Below are positions 1 to 7,427 of a stretch of DNA of 17,673 bases, piece after piece. The DNA is taken from the NCBI GenBank assembly GCA_023430625.1, contig JAEZAA010000310.1:1-17673 (forward strand), read 5' to 3'. Under the pieces are notes generated by a model. It did no database searches. It had not been told where the DNA came from and saw only the letters and a program-made list of their open reading frames with translations. The stretch comes from Pseudomonadota bacterium (lineage in GTDB: Bacteria; Pseudomonadota; Gammaproteobacteria; Pseudomonadales; Oleiphilaceae). Every line of letters begins with the position of its first letter. Within the stretch, counting starts at the first letter, position 1. Position numbers and translations under genes: made by a program.

Positions 1-458
1 GGGATTCCAAGGACATATATAGCAAATGACCAAAAAAAGTCTTTAGTAATAGTCTGCCAGGGGGCATTCTTTGAGGTGTGAGTTAACTCTACAGCGTAGA
101 CAAACAACAGCAGTGGAATCGCGATGAGGAATAAGACTCGCCCAATCCCCGCTAAATATCCCCAAAATAAGGTGCGAAAGGAAAAGTTGGCGTGGCGGTA
201 CCGCTCATGGTCGAACCTGAAATGATAGTCTGTGTCGTCAGTATCGGTCTTTAGAAACTCCTCACAAGTTCGCAAAAACTTCGGCGTGCATCCATTTAGG
301 AACGTAAAAGGGGCTACATCCTGAGTATTGCCATAAGGAAGCAGCGTAGATAGCCGCCGGGTTAATGGAGACAGTGCTGGCGCTGGACCCTGTGGCCGCG
401 GCAGGGTTGGAATGCGGCTAGAGTTGTAAGCGTTGGGGCCGTAGTACGTTTCAGGCAT
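1..458 (-). CDS. two-TM T6SS immunity-like protein, copy 3 (3' end outside window)
   Basis: This is the N-terminal 152 codons of a third paralogue; the rest lies beyond base 1. It reads MPETYYGPNAYNSS at the start, followed by the Pro-rich stretch and RTLFWGYLAGIGR leading into the first membrane segment, then a stretch like KDFFWSF..YVLGIP entering the second. The ATG at 458 is chosen over an in-frame TTG at 464, because the AAAGGA Shine-Dalgarno is 6 nt from the ATG but would abut the TTG. Residues 1-75 are close to copy 2, but the second membrane segment resembles copy 1, so this copy is a hybrid. Its likely role, by context, is protecting the inner membrane against the upstream VasX-like effector. 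That role is inferred, not seen. Confidence 0.8.
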   Translation of the reverse strand, partial: MPETYYGPNAYNSSRIPTLPRPQGPAPALSPLTRRLSTLLPYGNTQDVAPFTFLNGCTPKFLRTCEEFLKTDTDDTDYHFRFDHERYRHANFSFRTLFWGYLAGIGRVLFLIAIPLLLFVYAVELTHTSKNAPWQTITKDFFWSFAIYVLGI

Positions 459-525
459 AGACAATCCTTTGATCCCTCAGGCGGAACTCTTCTTCGTTAC
501 TCGGGGAGGTGATTTCATTTGCCCA
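451..525 (-). pseudogene. orphan 3'-end fragment of the effector gene (second duplicate)
   Basis: Read on the minus strand, these 24 codons plus TGA encode WANEITSPSN followed by EEEFRLRDQRIVYA. They match effector residues 1535-1558 with one substitution (Asp to Asn at the third position). The stop overlaps the next immunity start as ATGCCTGA, exactly as at the true effector end. No effector body is attached. The frame is open back to the TAG of the preceding immunity gene (34 sense codons in all). The fragment carries the immunity ribosome binding site and is most likely a by-product of tandem duplication. Confidence 0.85.
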
Positions 526-555
526 GTGATGATTGAGGTCAGGTCTTGCCTTTTG

Positions 556-1608
556 CTACGCCTGCATTACTGCATCAGTCAGTTCGAGGCGGGGCCTCAT
601 CAAATCAGGCCGGTACAGGGTATCAATGGCGTGTATCTTCTTGTTCATGTCCATGAGTGTTTGCTCCCACGTCTTGTCGTCCATGTCCCGCCAGTAACGC
701 GGGGGGCGTCCGGTGCGGCGATCATGTTCGGCCGTGACCGGGTCCTGGTCCCGGTACTCTTCCCAGAGTGGGATATCCGGGAGCGGACGGCTGGTGTCCA
801 TGTAGTTCTGCCACATGTCCCAAAAGGCATAACAGTCGACGGCGTTGCGGCGGCCGCTGATCAGATCACCAATGGGTACATTGATGTTGCGGTAGCGGTG
901 TACGAAGTAGAGGTAGTGCAAGGGACCCTGGCGGTCGCCGCCGGTGACCCAGTAGGCGTCGAACTCGTAGAACGGTGCGGAGATCTCCTCTGGTTTTCCG
1001 GTCCGTCCGTAGGTGCCACGTTTGTCGTAGACGAAGAGTGTGACCATGCCGGTGCGGCGGTTCATCTCCCAGAGAGGTCCTTTACCTGGGCGGTCTACCC
1101 AGTGAGAAAAGAAGTGAATAACGGTGGCGCCGAGTAGCCAACATAAGAGCGGTATTCCCATAAAGTACCAGCCGATCGCGAGAAACTGCTTCTTTATGAT
1201 TGACTGCCAAGTAACGCCTGCTGGAGAGTCAAACAGCTCTACAATGAAGCCGAAAATGAAAAGGGGAATAGTTATAAAAAATAGTATTTTTCCAATGCCT
1301 GCCATATAGCCCCAAAATAAGGTGCGAATAGAAAAGCTGGCATGGCGATAGCTCTCATGGGTGAACCGAAAGTGATAATCTGTATCGTCAGTATCCGTCT
1401 TTAGAAACTCCTCGCGGGTTCGTAAGAACTTCGGTGTGCAGCCATTTAGAAACGTAAAAGGGGCTACATCCTGAGTATTGCCATAAGGAAGCAGCGTAGA
1501 TAACCGTCGGGTCAATGGGGACAGTGCCGGCGCTGGACCCTGTGGCCGCGGCAGGCTTGGAATGCGGCTAGAGTTATATGCGTTGGGGCCGTAGTACGTA
1601 TCAGGCAT
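556..1608 (-). CDS. two-TM T6SS immunity-like protein, copy 2 (DUF6708-like)
   Basis: This 350-residue protein probably sits in the inner membrane. Its N-terminal region (1-100) is Pro/Arg-rich and soluble. Two hydrophobic segments follow at about 103-124 and 143-165, with a short loop between them. A C-terminal soluble domain of about 185 residues follows, rich in Trp, Tyr and Arg (for example EMNRRTGMVTLFVYDKRGTY). Positively charged flanks suggest both ends are cytoplasmic. From memory the C-terminal part resembles DUF6708, a family I associate with VasX-type T6SS effectors; this is unverified. ATG at 1608 is chosen because AAAGGA lies 6 nt upstream; the in-frame TTG at 1614 touches the Shine-Dalgarno. 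The membrane part is only about 41% GC (hand count, 1141-1320) against about 62% in 661-840. I infer an immunity role from its place after the effector, the membrane topology and the tandem copies. It could instead be an accessory protein for effector insertion. Confidence 0.8.
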   Translation of the reverse strand: MPDTYYGPNAYNSSRIPSLPRPQGPAPALSPLTRRLSTLLPYGNTQDVAPFTFLNGCTPKFLRTREEFLKTDTDDTDYHFRFTHESYRHASFSIRTLFWGYMAGIGKILFFITIPLFIFGFIVELFDSPAGVTWQSIIKKQFLAIGWYFMGIPLLCWLLGATVIHFFSHWVDRPGKGPLWEMNRRTGMVTLFVYDKRGTYGRTGKPEEISAPFYEFDAYWVTGGDRQGPLHYLYFVHRYRNINVPIGDLISGRRNAVDCYAFWDMWQNYMDTSRPLPDIPLWEEYRDQDPVTAEHDRRTGRPPRYWRDMDDKTWEQTLMDMNKKIHAIDTLYRPDLMRPRLELTDAVMQA

Positions 1609-1675
1609 AGACAATCCTTTGATCCCTCAGGCGGAACTCTTCTTCGTTACTTGGGAAAGTGATTTTGTCCACCCT
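1601..1675 (-). pseudogene. orphan 3'-end fragment of the effector gene (first duplicate)
   Basis: This fragment corresponds to effector residues 1535-1558. The last 16 residues, SNEEEFRLRDQRIVYA, are identical to the effector, and the first eight have drifted (RVDKITFP against WADEITSP). The last 51 bases differ from the true effector end by a single synonymous base in the Asp codon. As in the other duplicate, the frame is open for 34 codons from the preceding immunity stop, and the TGA overlaps the next immunity ATG. The greater drift suggests only the segment near the ribosome binding site is under constraint or homogenised. Confidence 0.85.
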
Positions 1676-1705
1676 GGGATGATTGGAGTCAGGTCTTACC
1701 TTTTG

Positions 1706-2758
1706 CTACGCCTGTAATACCGCGTCGGTCAGTTCCAGTCGAGGCCTCATCAAGTCCGGTCGGTACAGAGTGTCTATGGCGTGTACCTTCTTGTTCATGT
1801 CCATGAGTGTTTGTTCCCACGTCTTGTCGTCCATGTCCCGCCAGTAGCGCGGGGGGCGTCCGGTGCGGCGATCATGTTCGGCTGTAACCGGGTCCTGGTC
1901 CCGGTACTCTTCCCAGAGTGGGATATCCGGGAGCGGGCGGCTGGTGTCCATGTAGTTCTGCCACATATCCCAGAAGGCATAACAGTCCACTGCGTTGCGC
2001 CGGCCGCTGATCAGATCACCAATGGGGACATTGATGTTGCGGTAGCGGTGTACGAAATAGAGATAGTGCAAGGGACCCTGGCGGTCACCACCGGTGACCC
2101 AGTAGGCGTCGAATTCGTAGAACGGTGCGGAGATCTCCTCTGGTTTGCCGGTCCGTCCGTAGGTGCCACGTTTGTCGTAGACGAAGAGCGTGACCATGCC
2201 GGTGCGGCGGTTCATCTCCCACAGAGGTCCTTTACCTGGGCGGTCTACCCAGTGAGAAAAGAAGTGAATAACGGTGGCGCCTAGAAGCCAGCAGGCAAGT
2301 GGGATACCAAGGAAATAGGATGCAAATGACCAAAAGAAATCTGCTGTGATGATTTGCCATGACATGCTCTTAGGTGACCAAGCCAAACTTGTCAGAAATG
2401 CTGCGATAGTTAAGGGGATTGCAATAAGGAACAGTAGTCTTCCAATTCCTGCCATGTACCCCCAGAACAGAGTGCGAAAGGAAAACCTGGCATGGCGGTA
2501 GCATTCATGATCGAAGCGGAAATGATATTCATCCATGTTGCCATGGGTCTTTCTGAATTCTGCTCGGGTGCGAACAAATTCGGGTGAGCAGTCGTCCATA
2601 AAGGTCCAGGGAGTGACCTCTTGTGTGTTACCCCACGGGAGCAGCGTAGATAGCCGACGTGTCATTGGGGGCAGTGCCGGCGCAGGGCCCTGTGGCTGCG
2701 GCAGACTCGGTATTCGGTTGGAGTTATAAGCGTTGGGGCCGTAGTACGTATCAGGCAT
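1706..2758 (-). CDS. two-TM T6SS immunity-like protein, copy 1 (next to effector)
   Basis: This is a 350-residue paralogue of the other two copies and the one directly coupled to the effector: its ATG (2758) lies 8 nt inside the effector gene (ATGCCTGA). Residues from about 158 to the end match copy 2 except for two conservative changes near the C-terminus (Ile to Val, Met to Leu). Residues 41-155 differ strongly: WGNTQEVTPWTFMDD replaces YGNTQDVAPFTFLNG, and both membrane segments and the loop are different. Position next to the toxin makes it the best candidate for the cognate immunity protein, acting in the inner membrane where a pore former would insert. Function is inferred from context and topology. 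Start chosen by the AAAGGA 6 nt upstream; an in-frame TTG two codons earlier is less likely. Confidence 0.85.
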   Translation of the reverse strand: MPDTYYGPNAYNSNRIPSLPQPQGPAPALPPMTRRLSTLLPWGNTQEVTPWTFMDDCSPEFVRTRAEFRKTHGNMDEYHFRFDHECYRHARFSFRTLFWGYMAGIGRLLFLIAIPLTIAAFLTSLAWSPKSMSWQIITADFFWSFASYFLGIPLACWLLGATVIHFFSHWVDRPGKGPLWEMNRRTGMVTLFVYDKRGTYGRTGKPEEISAPFYEFDAYWVTGGDRQGPLHYLYFVHRYRNINVPIGDLISGRRNAVDCYAFWDMWQNYMDTSRPLPDIPLWEEYRDQDPVTAEHDRRTGRPPRYWRDMDDKTWEQTLMDMNKKVHAIDTLYRPDLMRPRLELTDAVLQA

Positions 2759-2770
2759 AGACAATCCTTT
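2751..2770 (-). promoter_or_regulatory. immunity ribosome binding site inside the effector's last codons, with ATGCCTGA overlap
   Basis: AAAGGA (2770 to 2765) lies in the effector codons for Gln-Arg-Ile. After 6 nt comes the immunity ATG, and the effector TGA follows within 8 nt. Ribosomes finishing the effector are placed directly at the immunity start, so the two are probably translationally coupled. Identical arrangements recur at 1620 to 1601 and 470 to 451 in the duplicated units. Confidence 0.75.
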
Positions 2771-5700
2771 GGTCCCTCAGGCGGAACTCTTCTTCGTTAC
2801 TCGGGGAAGTGATTTCGTCCGCCCAGTATAGCTGTGACGTTTCCTTAAAGTCCGGCGTACCGTGCTCCGCGTGTTGATAATCCAATGGATCGCCAGGGGA
2901 GGGGGCAGGGAAATGAAGTGTGGTCCCCATGACATTGACGGTAAGTTGCGTTCTCACGGCCCAACTATAGGTTCCCAATTCCAGTCCAGAAGGCGCGTAA
3001 AGGTTATTCGCCACCTTTAATCCATTGTTGGGTGTCGTCACATACACTTCGTGACAGTTGTTGTGTAGGCGCTCACAGTGGGCCGACTTTTGAGTAAGCG
3101 AGGTTTTAATCTTTTTCTCCGGGTTGTTGTAAGGAGAAATCGTTTCCTTAAGCTGTACCTTGGTCTGATAGTTGAGCGATTGGAAGCCAGCAAATAGGCT
3201 CGAAAGATTACTCTCAATTCTGATCAGGGTATTGGCGTCGTTCATGGCCTGATATTCCTTGCGACGGGGGGGCTCGTATCCCTGTTCCGCAAGTTGTTCG
3301 TCGCTTAAATGGCCCAGGCTGCTAAGTTGTCCGAAAGCCGGGTTTGCCGACATCTGGATGCGGAACCCCAGGAGCGTATTCAGCAAACGATGGAGGGACT
3401 TGATCTCATCATCTCGAAGGAAGCGGGACTCATCCACTTGGTGATTACCAAAAGGCCCTTGGGCGATCCATTCGTCCAATGGCGTCTGGTTCAGCCACCA
3501 AACAGCACCGACGCCAGCCAGTGTTAGCGTTAGGCCTAGAATGATCCAGCCTATGGGATTGAGGCCCATGAACACAACGCCGGTGCCGAGTAAGGCACCG
3601 ACTCCCATGCCAACACCGCCTGCTGTCATCAGGAGGTAGCCCCATGCGGCATCGTTTCCTGTTGCAAAGGCAAATAGCGTATCGGAAAAACTTAGACCTG
3701 CGAACCAAAACCCAGAGATGCCACCTAAGATGCCCGAAACCACTAGGCTTGTTGCAATTCTAGGAAATACTTTGGTAAGGATTTTGGATGCAGCCAATGG
3801 CTTAGTTTTCATCAGACGTGTAATTTTCTTGCCTAACGCGCGCTTGTGGGCGAGCTTTTCAGCGAGTGAAACAGACGCCAGAGTTAAGTCGTAGTACGCG
3901 CTAGTAATACCTAAAATGGCACGAGCTGTACTACGCTTTCTGGAGGTTTCAGCCCCAACACTTAATTCGGACTGCACATTCCAAATCTCCAAGCCTAATA
4001 CAGCAATCGGCAGAGCCGGTGTGTTCAAGAATTGGTGCGCGCGACTGCCGCGAGCGTCCGAAAGTGTTGATTTCGCTTGATCAAGTTTTGTCCTCGCGCG
4101 CTCCAGCTCATTCTGGGCTTTATCAAGTCCACTCCGTGCACGCTGAACGTCCGATTCGGCGGCGATGACACTTTGCTGGGCTGCGTTGAGCTTGGTATTC
4201 AGTTCGGCGAGCCTCAACTCCGCCTCTGTTAGTATTTGCTCCGTCCTGGCATGCTTAATGGGAGCCTGATTCGCAAGCTCACGAGATCTTTCTACTCTCT
4301 CATTCAGCACCGCCTGGGCAGCCGCCATCTCATTTACGGCCCTCTGCGCCGCATTGCGCCTTATCTCTGCCAGTTCGAGCTCGGTTCGAACCCTTTGTAC
4401 ACCGGTCTCTGCTGCTCGTAAGCCATCTTCTGCTTCGTTGATGGCCCGGTCAGCTGCCGCGACAGCCCCCGTGGTATTGCTGGTATTAAGCGGCTGATTC
4501 GCTTCATTGGACTGGTTTGCCACTCTCTGCAACGCGCGAAAAGCGTTGTTGGCATTCCTGACCAGGGATTCGGTTTCCGTATTAACAGGGAGAACGGTCA
4601 AATAGCGGTCCACCGCACCTGTCGTTGCCTGTTCCGCGTTGACTCTACTTCTGTTAGTGGATCCGAGAACCCTTTCTTCATCAGGGCCTCTTTCTGTGTA
4701 CTCGCCGAAATACCTTCTAACCGCGCTTCCATCCAATACATCAGAAATGCCCAGTGCAAAGTGTCGTTCCGGGTCAAACTTGTATCGACGTATAAAGAAT
4801 GAGTGTCCCCACATAGTGGGATCAATGGCACGCAGGGCCTGGAAACTTCGCCCATGGGACGTTACAGAAACGGTTCGAATCCTGGCGTGGTTGAACAGGC
4901 GGCTGCGGGCTGTCTCATAGGCTGATGTCGCTTCACGAATTTCGGCCTCCAGGGCTGCTCTCCTTTCCCGCGCGGCCTCCAATATCTGCTGGCTTTGGGT
5001 AAGTCTTCTCTCTGCAATCTCCAGCCTGGTCCGTTCGCTCCGTAGGGTTCGTTCCTCGCTTCTGAGCTGTCTTTCATCCGCCTCAAGCTGAGCCTGGGCA
5101 TGGGTATTCAACGCTTCGCGTGTTGCTAATACCCTGCGTCTTCTTTCGATATGGTTACGCAGTAAGTCAACTTTACTTTGCTGTTCGTCAACCAGGGTCT
5201 GGGCTGTAACCAGATCGGTTTCGTACCTGGTGACATCTGCTTCCTGGGCTGCAAGCTGATCCTGATGACGCTTCAATTCTGCTTCTTTGGCCTGAACGGC
5301 GGCTTCCTCCCGGGTAACGCCAATCTCTGCTGCCTCCACGGCATCTTCCGCGGCTTTAATGATGTCATTCAGCGCACCTAAAACACCGGTGGCCGCATTG
5401 CCAATGCTCTTGAATGACAGCACCGCATTCAGGGACTGCTCTGTGTTGGCGATATGCTCTAGTTGTTCCTGGTCTGCATCCAAAAGCGTTCGAAATGCGC
5501 CATCATTCGCGGCATGGGCGACTAACAGTGAGTCGAGCGTTGAGCACCCCTCGACGTTAAAAGTCTCGAGTTTTCCGCATTGCTCCAGTTCCTGTGGCCG
5601 GAATGCCCCATCGCCATTGTTTGCTTCTGGGGTAGTCGGCCTGACGTAGGGTCTCTCCAGAGCAGCAAGCGGCACCTCGGGCGGCCACAGCATGTTGGTT

Positions 5701-7427
5701 AGGGGGTGTTGCGGGTTTCGGTAGATATCGCGAATCAGTTGCTTGCCGGGATTGTCCTTGCTTTGCCAGACATGGACATCAAACGTATCCAGTTCTGCTG
5801 CGCCATAGGCGATGGCGCTGAAGATGGTTTTTGCCAGGCTGAAGGCTCCAAGATAATCGGCGCCGTCCAGGCAGAACATGTCGCCAAATGCTTCCTGATG
5901 ATGGGCTTCCCGAAGGCATGCGATCAGATTCTTCTGTGCGGCGCCCAGGGATGCACGAGCCATTTTTCGTTCGTTTTCCGCAACCGCCCGTGCGAGGTCG
6001 AGTTTGCCCTGCTGGGAAAAGTAACGGGTTGCTTCGGCTAAGGGATTTCGCTTGAGGTGGTGCTTTGCGGGCAAAACGATCTGGGACAGCAGTAATGCGC
6101 TGTGGTGATGTTTCTGGAGTTGAGCCCGCTCCATGCTGAGATCGATCAACCGCTGAGCGGCGTCGCATCGAATAGCGAGGTGGCGTAGGCGAAAAATGCT
6201 ATCTTCCACCAGAAGGCCACAGATCTTCCGCTGCCGTGCGTCGTTCAATGCATCGGTTTCCGCGGGCTGAGCGTCCCAGTCGGCGGTTAATGGTGAAGCG
6301 CGGCTTTCGCCCGTATTCGCTGTAATGCTGGTGCTACTTTGCGCTGTCTTCTCAGAGCGTAAGCGCTGCACCGTTTCTTCTAACAACGAACTCCACGCGC
6401 TGATTTCCGGGCGCACAGCGCGAACGGCCAGAGAGGTGCTGGTGAACGGGTACTGCTGCCAAGACAAAAGCCCGGGCTTGCCTTGTTCGTGAAGTGTATG
6501 AACCTCCTTGGCACTGTTGAGGCTCTTTGCCGGATATTGCCCGGTCAGATCGTAGAGGTGCTCGATGGGGTGATCGAGTTGTAGCTCCAGAACCGGGTCG
6601 CGCAACCGTTGTTCCGCAACCTTGCGGAGAGGGAACGGATTGCAGCTAGACAGTTTGGACGGTCGGTGGCCATTGCCAAAGGCCCGGTCCTTCACCGTCA
6701 TGTCCAGTTTCTGGCACCGGAGCGTTCGCTTGTTCTTATTCTGCTCCAGAAAATTGATGCGAGGAGCAGGGAGTGGGAATTCGGCAAACGCCCACTCGAT
6801 ATCCGTTACTTTCCGGTCATTGAATTGGGCGGGTAGCCAGATTTCCGTCAGGCCTTTTCCATCCGCGGAGCGAGGACCTTCGCGAAAGGTTCCGTCATCG
6901 TTGCGATAATCGTCCAGACGTACATCGTGATAAGTGGTTTTACCCTCATCCAGGCTGATCTTCAATTCCCGCCAAAGCTTGCCTTGCAGAAAGACATAGA
7001 GATAGCCCGGGCGCGCTAAAACCGGGTGCTCCGGGTACAAGCCGAAGGTATCGACGCCTAGCATGACGGACATCGGCACAACGGGCACGATCACATTCAT
7101 CTGGCGAAGATAGTTGCGCCGGATTGTCCGCCTGGCCCCTTGCATCAATGGGACCCGGATGGGAGCTCCCTTTTCTGCCTCAATTTCCAGCCACAAATTC
7201 CGCTCAGGCTGGCCCTTCCAGGGCCACATATGCAGTGTACTGGCGAAGCCCGGTTCTTCAATCGCTTCTTTCTTCAGCTGTCCCGTTAGTGACGTCTGTT
7301 CCTGAGCATCAGCAGAGTCAAAAATCACCACCCGCTGACCGTCGGGGTGATCCTTGCCAATCACTTCAACAATCAGATGGTCTTCTTCGCAGGCAGGGCC
7401 TTGAGAAATAGCTCCGACTTTACTCAC
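2751..7427 (-). CDS. large VasX-like candidate pore-forming T6SS effector with twin coiled coils
   Basis: This 1558-residue protein is the putative cargo of the adjacent VgrG. About residues 90-160 contain a segment ending RPGYLYVFLQGKLWRELKIS, which recalls the N-terminal region of VasX and BTH_I2691-type effectors. Residues 400-680 appear mostly helical. Two long charged coiled coils follow, at about 685-848 and 985-1128, separated by a globular block (850-980). Three or so hydrophobic, Gly-rich membrane segments lie at about 1221-1247, 1262-1290 and 1292-1312, followed by LDEWIAQGPFG. A soluble C-terminal part of about 240 residues includes Cys-1451 and Cys-1458. It has no signal peptide, as expected for T6SS cargo. 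The GTG start overlaps the DUF4123 stop (GTGA) and has GGAG 8 nt upstream. By analogy with VasX it should depolarise the target's inner membrane; that is inference. At 1558 residues it is longer than VasX (about 1085), largely because of the coiled-coil block. Confidence 0.8.
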   Translation of the reverse strand: MSKVGAISQGPACEEDHLIVEVIGKDHPDGQRVVIFDSADAQEQTSLTGQLKKEAIEEPGFASTLHMWPWKGQPERNLWLEIEAEKGAPIRVPLMQGARRTIRRNYLRQMNVIVPVVPMSVMLGVDTFGLYPEHPVLARPGYLYVFLQGKLWRELKISLDEGKTTYHDVRLDDYRNDDGTFREGPRSADGKGLTEIWLPAQFNDRKVTDIEWAFAEFPLPAPRINFLEQNKNKRTLRCQKLDMTVKDRAFGNGHRPSKLSSCNPFPLRKVAEQRLRDPVLELQLDHPIEHLYDLTGQYPAKSLNSAKEVHTLHEQGKPGLLSWQQYPFTSTSLAVRAVRPEISAWSSLLEETVQRLRSEKTAQSSTSITANTGESRASPLTADWDAQPAETDALNDARQRKICGLLVEDSIFRLRHLAIRCDAAQRLIDLSMERAQLQKHHHSALLLSQIVLPAKHHLKRNPLAEATRYFSQQGKLDLARAVAENERKMARASLGAAQKNLIACLREAHHQEAFGDMFCLDGADYLGAFSLAKTIFSAIAYGAAELDTFDVHVWQSKDNPGKQLIRDIYRNPQHPLTNMLWPPEVPLAALERPYVRPTTPEANNGDGAFRPQELEQCGKLETFNVEGCSTLDSLLVAHAANDGAFRTLLDADQEQLEHIANTEQSLNAVLSFKSIGNAATGVLGALNDIIKAAEDAVEAAEIGVTREEAAVQAKEAELKRHQDQLAAQEADVTRYETDLVTAQTLVDEQQSKVDLLRNHIERRRRVLATREALNTHAQAQLEADERQLRSEERTLRSERTRLEIAERRLTQSQQILEAARERRAALEAEIREATSAYETARSRLFNHARIRTVSVTSHGRSFQALRAIDPTMWGHSFFIRRYKFDPERHFALGISDVLDGSAVRRYFGEYTERGPDEERVLGSTNRSRVNAEQATTGAVDRYLTVLPVNTETESLVRNANNAFRALQRVANQSNEANQPLNTSNTTGAVAAADRAINEAEDGLRAAETGVQRVRTELELAEIRRNAAQRAVNEMAAAQAVLNERVERSRELANQAPIKHARTEQILTEAELRLAELNTKLNAAQQSVIAAESDVQRARSGLDKAQNELERARTKLDQAKSTLSDARGSRAHQFLNTPALPIAVLGLEIWNVQSELSVGAETSRKRSTARAILGITSAYYDLTLASVSLAEKLAHKRALGKKITRLMKTKPLAASKILTKVFPRIATSLVVSGILGGISGFWFAGLSFSDTLFAFATGNDAAWGYLLMTAGGVGMGVGALLGTGVVFMGLNPIGWIILGLTLTLAGVGAVWWLNQTPLDEWIAQGPFGNHQVDESRFLRDDEIKSLHRLLNTLLGFRIQMSANPAFGQLSSLGHLSDEQLAEQGYEPPRRKEYQAMNDANTLIRIESNLSSLFAGFQSLNYQTKVQLKETISPYNNPEKKIKTSLTQKSAHCERLHNNCHEVYVTTPNNGLKVANNLYAPSGLELGTYSWAVRTQLTVNVMGTTLHFPAPSPGDPLDYQHAEHGTPDFKETSQLYWADEITSPSNEEEFRLRDQRIVYA

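Larger units (their letters stand above)
1..525 (-). repeat. third (partial) unit of the 1150-bp tandem repeat
   Basis: This is the leftmost unit of an array with a constant 1150-nt offset: immunity start codons lie at 458, 1608 and 2758. The unit begins on the minus strand with the effector-tail fragment (525 to 451) and runs into the third immunity copy. It is cut by the window edge. No indel was seen when positions were compared at +1150 and +2300. Bases 1-60 resemble 2301-2360 more than 1151-1210, whereas bases 241-458 resemble 1391-1608 more closely, so the unit is a mosaic of the other two. Confidence 0.9.
526..1675 (-). repeat. second unit of the 1150-bp tandem repeat (complete)
   Basis: The unit consists of an effector-tail fragment (1675 to 1601), an immunity gene (1608 to 556) and a short linker after the stop codon. 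It has the same length as its neighbour. Bases 556 to about 1131 are nearly identical to 1706 to about 2281. Similarity drops abruptly beyond that point, inside the codons for the second transmembrane segment, and recovers near the gene's 5' end. Confidence 0.9.
1676..2825 (-). repeat. first unit of the 1150-bp tandem repeat, carrying the genuine effector end
   Basis: The unit starts with the real 3' end of the effector gene (Trp-1535 codon at 2825 to the stop at 2751) and continues with the first immunity gene and its linker. It is probably the source arrangement from which the other units were copied, because only here is the effector tail attached to the full effector. Confidence 0.85.

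Noticed and set aside
469..1137. Plus-strand frame opposite immunity copy 2, with a paralogue at 1781-2284
   Set aside because: Its apparent conservation follows from the duplicated immunity genes on the other strand, which have good ribosome binding sites and membrane topology.
1..2825. Insertion sequence or transposon causing the repeats
   Set aside because: No transposase, terminal inverted repeats or target duplications are visible; the unit boundaries coincide with gene joints instead.
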